A DNA stretch of 62,000 bases. Origin: Cryptomeria japonica. Taxonomy: Eukaryota; Streptophyta; Pinopsida; Cupressales; Cupressaceae. Below are positions 47,056-57,147 of this stretch, in pieces. The stretch lies in NCBI RefSeq assembly GCF_030272615.1, contig NC_081405.1:157531954-157593953 (forward strand). Direction: 5' to 3'. Numbering within the stretch: position 1 is the stretch's first letter; the number at the start of each line of letters is the position of its first letter. The position numbers and the translations under genes were made by a program. The notes under the pieces were generated by a model, which worked only from the letters and a program-made list of their open reading frames with translations, searched no databases and had not been told where the DNA came from.

Positions 47056-47504
47056 AGCAGGAGTATGAGCTTATGCAAATACTCGCGGTAAAGTACAAGG
47101 AGTTCAGATTAAAATACTTTCACCATGTTAAGGAGGAAAGATACACCAAGCCCCCAGTGGACTTTAGGATCTTACGACTTCAATGATAAGGTAAAAGGGA
47201 AGATCATGAGAGAGAAAGAGAGAACCATGACTACAACTAGTAAGGTTCTCTTACTATAAGTCATGAAAAGAAAAAATACCCAAAAATACAAAGCAAAGAC
47301 CAAGTTCGCTAAGTAACTTTAAGTATCAAGGGAGAGAATCATGAGCGGAGTGTATGCCCCCATGTTAAAGCGATTGCACACGCCTTGTCGAGAGAAATTG
47401 CTTTAAGGTAGGATACACCCAAAAAGACAAGCATGTTATCACAATAATTTAGCCTCCAAGAGAGGACAAATCAAAGGACAATGAACACAAAGCACGGGGT
47501 GGCT

Positions 47505-48130
47505 TCACTTAACTCTGGGGTCAACATTCTTTTTATGATAACGCATGTATATATGTTTGTGCATAGAATTATCCTCATCCGCCAAAGAAAGGAAGCCACC
47601 ATGGAAGAAGGGATCACATGTGTCTTTTGAGTCAACATGGAAGAGACCAAAATAGATCTTAACGCTTTGCATCATCCTCAAGTAGACAACACTAGGGACA
47701 AAAAATAGAAGAATAGGGAAACAAATAGAAGAAGGATCACAAACAAGCAAGAGAGGAGAGAGAGAGAGAAAATCCATGGTGCTAATGAAGCTAATAAGGC
47801 ACGTCATCCTCCCCCCGATCTTGTTGATCATTGTTTCGGGAAGGTGGAAAACAGGCAAGAGGAGCCACATCGAGCATAGTAGATGGAGCTATCACAAGTT
47901 TTAAACAAGGACCATGCTCTAATGATGAGTCACTTTGTTCGTTACTAGGAGCTAGGATTAATGCTTTTGAAAATTTTGTAGATAAATCATTGGCAACACT
48001 AACATATTCATATTCATCATCAAAAATATTAGTGGAATGGGATGGTAAAGGATTAGTGAAAATCTGAAGATTTTGATTAGGAGGAGCTACATATTTGTTT
48101 CCTTTATCATTCACACCTACCACATATATG
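47505..48130 (-). pseudogene. E4 coding tail after Gag, unrecognised
   Basis: On the minus strand a readable frame (48123 down to 47791, 110 codons) continues the region that follows the Gag zinc finger across the E5 insertion. It is rich in Asn, Pro and Ser (APPNQNLQIFTNPLPS). A second frame (47870 down to 47505) ends at a TAA and contains FGLFHVDSKDTCDPFFHGGF. I recognise neither. They occupy the place where protease would lie in a complete element. They may be a family-specific Gag tail or decayed sequence. Confidence 0.45.
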
Positions 48131-48135
48131 GTATT

Positions 48136-48488
48136 TGTTAGAGTAAAGGTATTAGTTTACTTGATTAATTAAATCATATTGATTTCATAATTGAGTCACC
48201 TTTTCTCTATTTCACTTAAGCTAAATTTAGGAAGCTAAACTTAGGAATATTAATAATTATTTTATTATTAATTATTAATTGCTTTTAGAGTTTTCCTTTT
48301 TAGGTTTGATCTCATTTTACAAGGATTGATCCCTTTTGTAATCCATTATCTGATTATCATTATTGCATTTTTTTGCTCTAGGTTTTCAAATCAATCTTTG
48401 TGTTTTGTGAATCTTCCATTGTTGTGACAGGTTATCTGCATGCAGGTGTTCACTGGGTTTTGTGAGGTTATATTTCACAACTTTAACA
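48136..48488 (+). repeat. E5 5' LTR (353 bp)
   Basis: Starts TGTTAGAGTAAAGG and ends CAACTTTAACA. The other LTR ends CAACTTTTAGA, so its terminal CA has decayed. Confidence 0.9.
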
Positions 48489-48500
48489 TGGTATCAAAGC
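48489..48500 (+). other. E5 primer binding site, initiator tRNA-Met
   Basis: TGGTATCAAAGC follows the LTR directly; it differs from the standard TGGTATCAGAGC by one G-to-A. Confidence 0.88.
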
Positions 48501-50698
48501 TTCAGACCAGAGGCTTTCATGTTCTTCAGATTGGGAGATTCTACCTATAATAGGTCTTCTGTGCAATTTAGGTTGATTTGGACCTCACCATTGAATCCGA
48601 CATGTAGAAAATAGTCAAGATTGACCTTTTGTTTGTCAATTTTTGATTCACGGGGCCAGATCTGTGAGGGTTTGACGATTCAACTTTTATTTTGTGAGCC
48701 AGGGGCACCTATTTTTCAAAGCAATTTGGGCACAAAAGGACCCCATGGTTGGCTTTAGGAGGCCGATTCCACGGATTCTCATATATAATTCGACCAATTT
48801 GGGCATCAGAGACCTCTGAGGCAATTTTTTTTGCTTGTACGGGTCAATTTAGCTAAGGACACACAAATCGAGGCAAAAAATAGGGGTAGCTGAAAAATCA
48901 AGGCACTTTGGCACAAATCAAAGGTCACCATTGCATTCAGAAGGCCCAAAAACCCTTAAATTGCCTATCAAATCGTCAAAATTGGAGGTCAGGAAATTTT
49001 TTGGGTGATTTTTTATTGGAATGCTTTACGAGGCACAAAAGTCTATACAGATGTATCGCCTGCACGCGTGTCAGTACCTATCAGAAATTTTTTCAAAAAA
49101 AAATCTGGTTAAAAAAAAAAATCATCATGCATAAATATTTTTGGGGTGCAAATTTTTTTTTGAAGGAAGGTTATTTTTTTATTTTAAAAAAAAAGAGGTC
49201 AAACCTTCTGCAACAAAAGTACCATGTCAGTGGTATAGATGGCTTGCATGGCCCCTTGTGACCCTCTTTGTGCCCTAAAAAAGGGTTTTTTTTGCTTTGG
49301 CCATAACTTGGGCATACGATATCCTTTTTTGTCAAACAAGATATCGTTGGAAAGATGGTTTCGTCTACTTTCCAGATTTGTGGGTTTCATCATCTATTTT
49401 TGGTTCTGGTGCATTCTACAACCATTTGAAGTTAGAGGTACTATTTTCAATCCCAAGCTCGTAACTTTTCACCAGTTTCTCCATTTTTTGCGATTCCAGC
49501 AGCGTTGGGATGGTGTTTCATAGCTCTTCACAACCATCCATGCACTTTTTCCAAATTTTACTCCAAGTACATTTTATTGAATTTTTTGTGTTTTCACACT
49601 GGTGAATTACTTGGACATATGAGCTCGTGGAAACTTCTAGTTTGCATGGGATGACTCTTTTTTGGTTGTTCTTCATGTATTTCTAGTTTTATGTCTTTTT
49701 TTGATATTCTGAGATTTCATTGTAAGCACTTATGATTTTATAATCGCACTGAGATAAAGTGCCTCTGTATTGCACATGTATTATGGGATCTTGCACATCA
49801 GTTTTGTGCCTTATTGTACTCGCACTATGATATAAAGTGCCATGGGGGTTTGATGTTTGCCTTTGTTTGCCTTCATACCTTTCTCATGCGTCTGTGCCTT
49901 GGTTTGCATACCCTTTGTATTTGCTTGTACTTTCATGTTTGTACGGTCAGATGTTTTTGATTCTTCTTCATGCACTACATTATGGCTTTCAGATTCAGTG
50001 TACCTGTCATACCTCTCCCTTCTTAACATTATGCGGGGGTTCTACTATTGGTGCTAATGCTTGCTTGGTTTCATATTGGAGTGAGCTATGTATTGAATAT
50101 TTGTTCCTATGTACTAGGTGGATGCAATGGCTGGTTACCCATGCATTTCGGTGAGATGGAATAATTACCATATGGACACTCTTGCATTCCTATTTCTGGA
50201 GGCGACCTTCCATTTTTTCATTTGATCAGTTCTTCAGACTATTGGTACTTATGCCATTTGTATCTTCGAGTTCCAGATGTTTTGCATATGTTTGCCATCT
50301 GATTCAGATTCGAGTAGTGTCATTGAGGGCACTCATGCAGATTCATGTCTTTTCTTGATCCCAATCATCTTTTGTTTAAGAGGAGGTTCTTATTTCAGCA
50401 TCATAGCAGTCATTCAATGATAGTGTTTGCAACTTCTTCATGCTTCAGTGATTCTTCATGCTCGTCTTTTGTTTCTATCTTTTGGAACATTCTTTTTTGG
50501 AGGCTTCTTAGTCCTTCACTTGAGCTTTCATCTCTTCTTGGAGAGGAGTTTTGTTCCCACTGGGTTTTCTCCTTTTTCTCCATTTCATAGTGATTTCATT
50601 GTACTTGGGTACCTCATCAGGCTTTGTTGTCGAGACCCATTTTGGCTTTCATGCATCTAGTCCTTAGTTGTTTTTTAGCTTCTCCCTGAGTTCATCTT
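48501..50698 (+). other. E5 non-coding interior
   Basis: No gag or pol. Poly-T and poly-A runs and short frames only. Landmarks shared with E6 include the GGTTTGATGTTTGCCTTTG region near 49845 (E6 near 34895) and ATTCGAGTAGTGT-ATT (50308; E6 35230). Confidence 0.7.
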
Positions 50699-50707
50699 AA
50701 GGGGGGG
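50699..50707 (+). other. E5 polypurine tract
   Basis: AAGGGGGGG directly before the 3' LTR. Confidence 0.85.
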
Positions 50708-51047
50708 TGTTACAGGTAAAGGTATTAGTTTACTTGATTAATTAAATAATATTTATTTAATAATTAAGTCACCTTTTCTCTATTTCACTTAAGCTAAATT
50801 TAGGAATATTAATAATTAATTTATTATTAATTATTAATTGCTTTTAGGGCTTTCCTTTTTAGGTTTGATCTCCTTTTATAAGGATTGATCCCTTTTGTAA
50901 TTCATTATCTGATTATCATTATTGCATTCTTTTGCTCTAGGTTTTCAAAGCAATCTTTGTGTTTTGTGAATATTCCATTGTTGTGACAGTTTATTTGCAT
51001 ACAAGTGTTCACTGGGTTCTGTGAGGTTGTATTTTACAACTTTTAGA
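50708..51047 (+). repeat. E5 3' LTR (340 bp)
   Basis: Same order as the 5' LTR with scattered substitutions and short indels. The GTATT target duplication follows at 51048-51052. Confidence 0.9.
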
Positions 51048-51052
51048 GTATT

Positions 51053-51485
51053 GTTATCAATCAAATCTTGAATCTTACTTCTCAATGAAAAACACTTTTC
51101 AATGTCATGACCAGGTTGACGATGGTATTGACAAAAGGATTTATCATCAAAGTAAGGTGAAGTTGTCTTAGATGGATCAATTGGTTTGATTGGGGGAAGT
51201 GTTAACACATTCCTTTGTAATAACTGAGACATAATTCTATGCAAAGATTCATTCAAATGAGTAAATTCTTTTTCTCTTTTAAAGTATTTAGACAAAGGAT
51301 GCACACCTATAGTGGTTGCTCCTTGGAATGTTGATGTTGTTGTCATTGAATTTAATGAATACTTTATTTTGTTTGAATTTCGCAAACGGATGTTGAGTAC
51401 TTTCACCCTTATCACTCGGAGCCATGGAAGGAGATTGCTCCAATTGACTCACAATTAGTTGATAATTGTGAAGTACTGTACACAA
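51053..51485 (-). pseudogene. gag: E4 Gag C-terminal part with zinc finger, out of frame
   Basis: On the minus strand, after the end of the main Gag frame, two overlapping frames carry the Gag C-terminus. It holds a basic stretch (FKREKEF), then FCQYHRQPGHDIEKCFSL, a CxxH...GHx4C zinc-finger pattern, then IQDLIDNN. E2 has the matching LKDLIQDLID after its finger. The part is separated from the Gag core by stops and a frame change near 51415-51530 and is cut on its 3' side by E5. Confidence 0.8.
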
Positions 51486-51530
51486 TTACAGAAAGAAACT
51501 CAACTCAACTAAGATAAGTTTATCCTTAAT

Positions 51531-52886
51531 TTATTTTTCCAAATTAGCAATAAAAATTATTTGAATATCTTGATCAGACACAAGAAAAGAAATCTGAGAA
51601 TACAGATGCTTATATCTACCAATAAAATCAATTACTTTTTCTTTAACACCTTGTTTACAATGCATCAAATCAGTCAAAGTAATTTTAGGACCAATGTTAT
51701 TGTGAAATTGTTGAATAAAAGCATTAGCCAATTGTTGAAAAGACATAATAGAATAAGGAGACAAAGAACAATACCATTGCAGGGCTTTATCCCTTAATGT
51801 TCTAGTAAACAATTTTGCTAACAATATTTGATCATGAGCAAAGTCACTACACAAAGTTTGGAATGTTTTAACATGAGTTAAGAGATCACCTTTTCCATTA
51901 TAAAGTTCCAATTGAGGGACTTCTACATGTATGGGAGGGACAACTCTAACAATGTCATTGGATAATGGGCCCGCTATATCAAATGTGGGCACATTATACT
52001 TAGATTGATTCATAGAAGCTATTTGTTGTTGTAAGGAGGACACTATTTGAGCTAGATTATTGATGGTAACTTCGGTACAAGGTTTGAAATTAGACATGTT
52101 GGATTGAGAAGGAGGAGTAACATTGTTAAATGAAGGAAGAGAATAAGGAGGTGGGACACTATGGTAGGTAGGTATTGGAGAAGATTGGGTAACAAATGGA
52201 AGACTCATAAGAGGAATGAAGGAATTGTGATTGAAGGAGTTGCCCCCTTGACTAACATTTATAGGAGGTGAAGGTGATTGGGTAACAAGGGGAACACTCA
52301 TGGTAGGAGGAATGAAAGAGGAGGTATGGCCCCCATGACTAACACTTGTAGGTATGACATTTTGTATAGAAGTAGCCATGATGTTTGATGTGAAGGTGGG
52401 AACACTAGTCATAGGAGTTGTCAAAGTAATGGAATGATTAACTTGACTAGGAAGTTGTGTAAAATGTAGGGATTCAACATAACTCTTCATGGGAATAATA
52501 TTAGAATCAACAATATGAGCAATACCACACAAGATATCAATGCCATGTTTATCACTTTGAATCATTCTTTTTAATCCTTCAATCAATGGGAGAGCCTCAC
52601 TTTTCGGGTATTCTTGACTCATCCATTGTTGAAGATTGTTAAATTTATTGTCCATCTTAGCCAATTGGTCAACAGATACCCTAGTCAATGATTCCTCCAC
52701 ATCATGAAAATGATCAAGAGGGTAAACGAGGATATCTATAGGATTAGAAGAACCACCAATATCCTCATTGAAAAAGCTAGCCAAATTAGTCTCCATCTCC
52801 TCGGTAATTAAACCTTGGGAAACCTTAATTCTACAACTTCTTCTTATGGGGATAGTATAGGTAGGAATAATAGTAGTAAAATACAT
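51531..52886 (-). CDS. gag: E4 Gag, main open frame (451 codons)
   Basis: The long N-terminal half is rich in Pro, Ser, Thr and Asn with repeated units (FIPPTMSVPLVTQSPSP, FIPLMSLPFVTQSSPIP). The retrotransposon Gag core lies near residues 330-440: LYNGKGDLLTHVKTFQTLCS, KALQWYCSLSPYSI, FIQQFHNN. The frame ends at a TAA right after FIANLEK, in the middle of what E2 reads as FISNLNEEMEF, so it is truncated. The 130-codon frame upstream (52844-53236) comes from the AT repeat of the leader and is not called. The start is uncertain: the ATG at 52886 is the first in frame, and METNLASFF near 52800 could also be the true start. Confidence 0.88.
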   Translation of the reverse strand: MYFTTIIPTYTIPIRRSCRIKVSQGLITEEMETNLASFFNEDIGGSSNPIDILVYPLDHFHDVEESLTRVSVDQLAKMDNKFNNLQQWMSQEYPKSEALPLIEGLKRMIQSDKHGIDILCGIAHIVDSNIIPMKSYVESLHFTQLPSQVNHSITLTTPMTSVPTFTSNIMATSIQNVIPTSVSHGGHTSSFIPPTMSVPLVTQSPSPPINVSQGGNSFNHNSFIPLMSLPFVTQSSPIPTYHSVPPPYSLPSFNNVTPPSQSNMSNFKPCTEVTINNLAQIVSSLQQQIASMNQSKYNVPTFDIAGPLSNDIVRVVPPIHVEVPQLELYNGKGDLLTHVKTFQTLCSDFAHDQILLAKLFTRTLRDKALQWYCSLSPYSIMSFQQLANAFIQQFHNNIGPKITLTDLMHCKQGVKEKVIDFIGRYKHLYSQISFLVSDQDIQIIFIANLEK

Positions 52887-53071
52887 GCACTAAGGGAGGG
52901 AAATTGGAAATTTGAATTTTGTATTGTGAAATTTGAATTTTGGAATCTAAGTTGCAAAATAATTGAATAATGCAAAATTCTAGGAAAAATGATTATCCAA
53001 TTAGATGAACAAATTGATTGAAAGAATAAAGAGAAATAATGCAATCCCCTAGGAAATTGAGAATTATCCAA

Positions 53072-54075
53072 AGGTGACTGAATTTTAAAATTAGGGCCTA
53101 GTGAAAATAACCTCTTAATTTTAAAATTGAAAATTGAAAGGAGAGAAGATTTAAATTTAAAATTAGGGTTGTCCAAAACTAGCCTCTTAATTTTAAAATT
53201 TAAAATTTTGAGATCTTGAAATATTGAAGAAACCAATTTAATTTTAAAAATTAGGGTATAAGTAATTAATCACTTAATTTTAAAATTTAAATTGAAAAAT
53301 TAAAATGTTGAAATTCAGATTTTCTTTCGACCTTAGCATGACCTAAAATCAATAAAATTTCACAAACCTCTGGAATTGAATAGTAAAATACAGTCAAAAC
53401 AGGGTCCTGAAATTTGGGGGGGAAAATTCGGGACTAGGTAGCCCCCTCCTGGTCTGACCAACTTTTTACCAAATTTTTAGGGAAGCAAGATATTGCAATT
53501 CTAATGCGAATTCAAGAAGGATATGGAATTGAAGATGTCTAGATATTTGAAATCAAGCCTTGAAGTTCAAAATAGGACACACTTAAGATGTGCAATAAGA
53601 TGATTAATTGAAAGAATGAAACAAAAAAGGGCACACTTAAGTTTAAGGGCCAACTTTTAGAAGGACAAAAGAAAGCTTTATGATTAAATGTTTAAAGGAA
53701 AATTGGAAATTGCACAAGATTAATTTAAACTTAAGAATTAGGGTTTGTTGCATAAACCGCTTATTTAAAAATTTGAATGTTGTAAGGTGGGAATGTGAAT
53801 TTTGAAATTAAAGCAAGAACTCAAATCTGAAAATTAATTCAAGATTTACACAATCCACAAGTTCAATTTTAAAATTAAAAACTAGGGTTTTTTTATTTAA
53901 CAACTTAATTTTAAATTTTTTGTTGAAAATTGAACATGTAAATAAAATTGAAGAGTTGTAAAATTGAAGAGTTCTCAAATCTGAAACAATTAACCCAATT
54001 TAGACAAATTACAAGCTCAATTTTGAATCTAAAAAATTAGTGTTTTTGTGAATTTAACCTCTAAATTTTTTAAAA
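53072..54075 (-). repeat. E4 leader repeats of an AATTTTAAAATT palindrome
   Basis: The palindrome AATTTTAAAATT or a near copy occurs near 53072, 53108, 53150, 53190, 53238, 53274, 53863, 53903 and 54062. Many copies are followed by ATTAGGG or preceded by AACCTCTT, which gives a loose unit of 40-80 bases. It lies between the primer site and gag, the same place as the CpG arrays in E1 and E2. AT richness makes chance copies likely, but the shared flanks argue for a true repeat. Confidence 0.55.
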
Positions 54076-54164
54076 TTGCAAGGAAATTAAACTTGTAATT
54101 GAAAATTTGAATTGTAAATTGCATACGAATCAAATCTAAAAATGAAAATTAGAATTAAGGATAA

Positions 54165-54182
54165 GACACATTAGGTTCACCA
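54165..54182 (-). other. E4 primer binding site, degenerate tRNA-Trp type
   Basis: On the minus strand TGGTGAACCTAATGTGTC lies three bases after the LTR. It agrees with the tRNA-Trp site for the first nine bases and at 13 of 18 overall. Three of the five differences are C-to-T or G-to-A. Confidence 0.55.
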
Positions 54183-54185
54183 AAA

Positions 54186-55369
54186 TGTAAATGGAAAAAT
54201 TAGGTGACTTGGCAATTTGCAACATAGAAGGAGAAATCACCAAATCACCTATTTTCGCTTGGATGGGGAGATGCATTTACATTCAAAAGAAGGGGGGGAG
54301 GGGGTGGGGAATCCACTAGATTCAGTCACTAATCAGATTAGGATTGAATACTAAGTAGATTGATTGCAATGGAATGTGCTTGACCCTCTTTTGTAAGTTG
54401 ACTAGTTGAATTAAGACTAAGTACTGTAAATGAAGACAAATATGAGAAAATAGTGAGTTGTAAATTCAAGATTTCGTTGTGCACCTATATCTGAGAAGTA
54501 TGAGATGATTCGAGACTGCTCTGTGAAAACTGCCAAAGGTAGCAGGAATCGAGTGTAGGGACCAAGATGCCCTCCTCTTGGTCCTTCAAAATTTTCTATC
54601 ATCGAAAAGGGTTTTTCCATCTCTATATCTAAAGCTTATCCCAAGAGTTATAGCTACGCACCTATTTTCAGTCCATAGAAGGAAAGGGAAATGTGTTGGG
54701 GATAGGGGTTTGCCTTTAGGTCAAACCCCAATTTTGGAATGTTGAAATAATGTAATTGAAATGACTGAAAGTAGAAATCCTCCTCTTTGAGGGGATGTTG
54801 AATTGATTGAAAATGAAATGCTTATACCTCCTTGTGAAGTTTTGCTTGCCTCGAAATGGAATTAGGACTTCATGAATTAGGATGATGATCTCCTCTTCAA
54901 TGCTTGAAATCTTGACTCTATTCCTGCTCCAAAGCTTGAAGGAAGACTGAAAATGCTCAATTTCTCTTGAATGCTTGAATGCTTAATCTCTTGAATGCTC
55001 AATGCTTGCTCATGAATGTAATCATTGATCAAATGAGATGGGAAATCCCTATATTCTTGCCCAAAGGGAAAATGAATTAATTTTCCGACATGAGCCGACA
55101 TGGAGGGGGTTTTTCCCACTCAAATTTGAGATAGGTCAGGGGGTCCAAAATAGGTTCCCATTAGAGACTAGGACCAGGGCGCCATGCCATGGTCTTGCCC
55201 TATTTTGGGGCAGGATCAAGGTGGCAAAGAGGTACATCTTTGAGCTAGATGATATTTTTGGCATGTATGAGCATAACCAGGTCTCCGATTAGGCCAAGGG
55301 GTGCAAACACTAAGGTGAAGACCCAAATGTGATAAAAAATTACAAGGGGTGCAATTTTAGGACGCTACA
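54186..55369 (-). repeat. E4 5' LTR (1,184 bp, minus strand)
   Basis: Plus-strand ends TGTAAATGG and GACGCTACA. It contains about 180 bases (near 54237-54415) missing from the other LTR. Frames 54417-54620 and 54877-55119 are LTR sequence, not genes. Confidence 0.9.
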
Positions 55370-55374
55370 TCATC

Positions 55375-56020
55375 ATGTCACTCTTACTTGTTTATTTTAT
55401 TCTTGAACGCTTCTCATGTTTACATTTATGTTTATTACATATATTTATGCATGTTTCCATATGGATATAACAATCATATATTGTGATATCATGATTACAT
55501 GTTTGTAGATTATTATTGCTACCATGTTTATAACTTACATAATACTTATGATTACAAAATCTGTATCTATCACTATCTTGTTATTTACCTTAAATTATAA
55601 GAACATTGAGGAGTATCTTCTTTCTTTTAGTACACGTGCTTTCATATCACATCTCACCTACATTATTACATGATTATCACATGGTGAACTTTTTTACCAT
55701 ATTTACATGTTCTATCAATATTTTTTCCTTCCCTCAAATTCCTTGCACCCTTGATATGCAATTGAATTAGAGGGGAAGCATATACGTCACTAATATTTTT
55801 TTTATAACATATTTTTCGTTGTAATTGAATCACAATTATTCCTATGTTGAAGGGAGCTTTATTAATCCTTCCATATTGGTAGAATCTTATGCCAAGTCAA
55901 ATTCTTACCATTTTTCACTTACTCAAAACTATATCAGTATCTACTTAGAAATAATCTCCTCAACTTCTCCATTTTACTTATACCATTTTTATAGTTATTT
56001 TTCCAATAAATTGTGATCAA
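55375..56020. other. AT-rich spacer, no gene seen
   Basis: Between E4 and the E3 LTR. The 55825-56016 frame has no recognisable content. Confidence 0.5.
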
Positions 56021-56799
56021 TGTGTGTATGGTGAAAATGGATAGCAATAAACAACAATATTGAAAGACTAAAATGGATTCAACCACCAAACCCTAGCCTA
56101 ACAATGAACAAAGATCCACCATAACATATGAAGATAACCTAAGACAATGCAAAATAACTCAATAAATCACAAAGATTATACCATCACATGTCCACTAGGG
56201 TTTTTGATCTCCATTCTTCCTATCTCCATTGATCTTGTTTGATATGCTTGCTCTCAGATTTTTGTATGCACAAGAGCTCAACAAAGAACGGAATGTGGTT
56301 GCAAGTAGGATCGTAGTGTAGCCAAGTCCTCCAAAATCAGTCCTTAGGGTTTGACAATGAAGAAAGCATCTCCTTAAATAGAAGACACAATAGAAAATGG
56401 AGGGTTAAGATTGAGAGGTGTAAAAAGAGAGGTCGGCTAGGATTAGAGGGTAGGTATAAGAAATACCAAAATAATGAAAGGGGTAGGTAGTGTAGGAAAT
56501 AAGAGATGAATGACATGTGTCATGCGTAGAAAAGGTTAATGAATTAATTAAATAAATAAAGATTTATTTAATTAATAGAAGAAGTAGGGTAATTAAATAA
56601 ATAAAATATTTATTTAATTTAGGAAAGGGATAATTTAAATAAATAACTGTATTTAATTAAATGAGAAATAAGGCTAGAAGAGGATAAATGAATTAATTAA
56701 ATAAATAAAGATTTATTTAATTAATAGAAGAATTAAGCTAAAGTAATTAAATAAATAAAATATTTATTTAATTAGACATGACAATTTTAGGTGTCTACA
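56021..56799 (-). repeat. E3 3' LTR (minus strand, inner end uncertain)
   Basis: Starts (minus strand) TGTAGACACCTAAAATTG at 56799. U3 holds a 150-bp duplication: AT palindromes at 56539-56619 recur at 56689-56773. A TATA-like CTATTTAAGG lies at 56372-56381 (minus). The other end is placed at the TG of TGTGTGTATGG at 56021 by size only, because the partner LTR is outside the window. Confidence 0.65.
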
Positions 56800-56813
56800 T
56801 TTTGCCCCTCTTT
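56800..56813 (-). other. E3 polypurine tract (minus strand)
   Basis: Minus strand AAAGAGGGGCAAAA, nearly identical to the E1 and E2 tracts. A second PPT-like run (minus strand CTCGAGGGGGCAT) lies at 56891-56903. Confidence 0.88.
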
Positions 56814-57048
56814 GAGACAATGCGGCTTGTCGCGTTGTTTCAAAGAAGATAAGATGAACTGATACAGAGTTGCCCCAGGATGGGAATGATATGCCCCCTC
56901 GAGAGATTGGATGAAAAAGGTCTGGAAAGATTGCAGACAATCTCGCGATAAGAAAGATGGGAAAGAATGGACTGATTGGATAAAGTGACAAGGTCACGGG
57001 ATGAGGAAGACTGACTCGGGAAAAAATGAGGGCGAGGGCTAGGGTAGG

Positions 57049-57060
57049 CTATAAGATAAA
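57049..57060 (+). promoter_or_regulatory. TATA-like box of the antisense PMD gene
   Basis: CTATAAGATAAA lies about 100 bases before the predicted start codon, on the strand opposite to the retrotransposon. A start about 30 bases downstream would give a 5' UTR of some 65 bases. The promoter sits between the E3 polypurine tract and the gene. Confidence 0.5.
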
Positions 57061-57147
57061 CCACGGGCAAAAGACATCCTCATTGTCATCCACACCCATA
57101 GAAGATCACAGTGCAGAGCGAGAAAAGAGCAGCAGCAGTCAGCAGCG

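Larger units (their letters stand above)
48136..51047 (+). mobile_element. E5: Copia-like non-coding LTR element nested in E4
   Basis: LTRs 48136-48488 and 50708-51047, target duplication GTATT (48131-48135 and 51048-51052), initiator-tRNA-Met primer site and polypurine tract AAGGGGGGG. The 2.2-kb interior encodes nothing. It shares with E6 the LTR start (TGTTA), the tract with its TTCATCTT upstream, the GTCG-GACCCA string (50629, 35540) and the order of interior landmarks. E5 lies inside the gag region of E4, in the opposite orientation, so it inserted later than E4. Confidence 0.92.
46013..55369 (-). mobile_element. E4: gag-only Ty3/gypsy-type retrotransposon, host of nested E5
   Basis: LTRs at 46013-47040 and 54186-55369 are flanked by TCATC (46008-46012 and 55370-55374). 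Read on the minus strand, a tRNA-Trp-like primer site follows the 54186-55369 LTR, then a long AT-rich leader, then gag. The LTR at 46013-47040 is preceded by a purine-rich tract (47041-47055). No protease, RT, RNase H or integrase is readable. Without E5 the element is about 6.4 kb. It is therefore non-autonomous but Gag-coding, like the plant TR-GAG type though larger. The Gag core and CxxH...GH...C finger resemble the Tat group. Confidence 0.88.
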
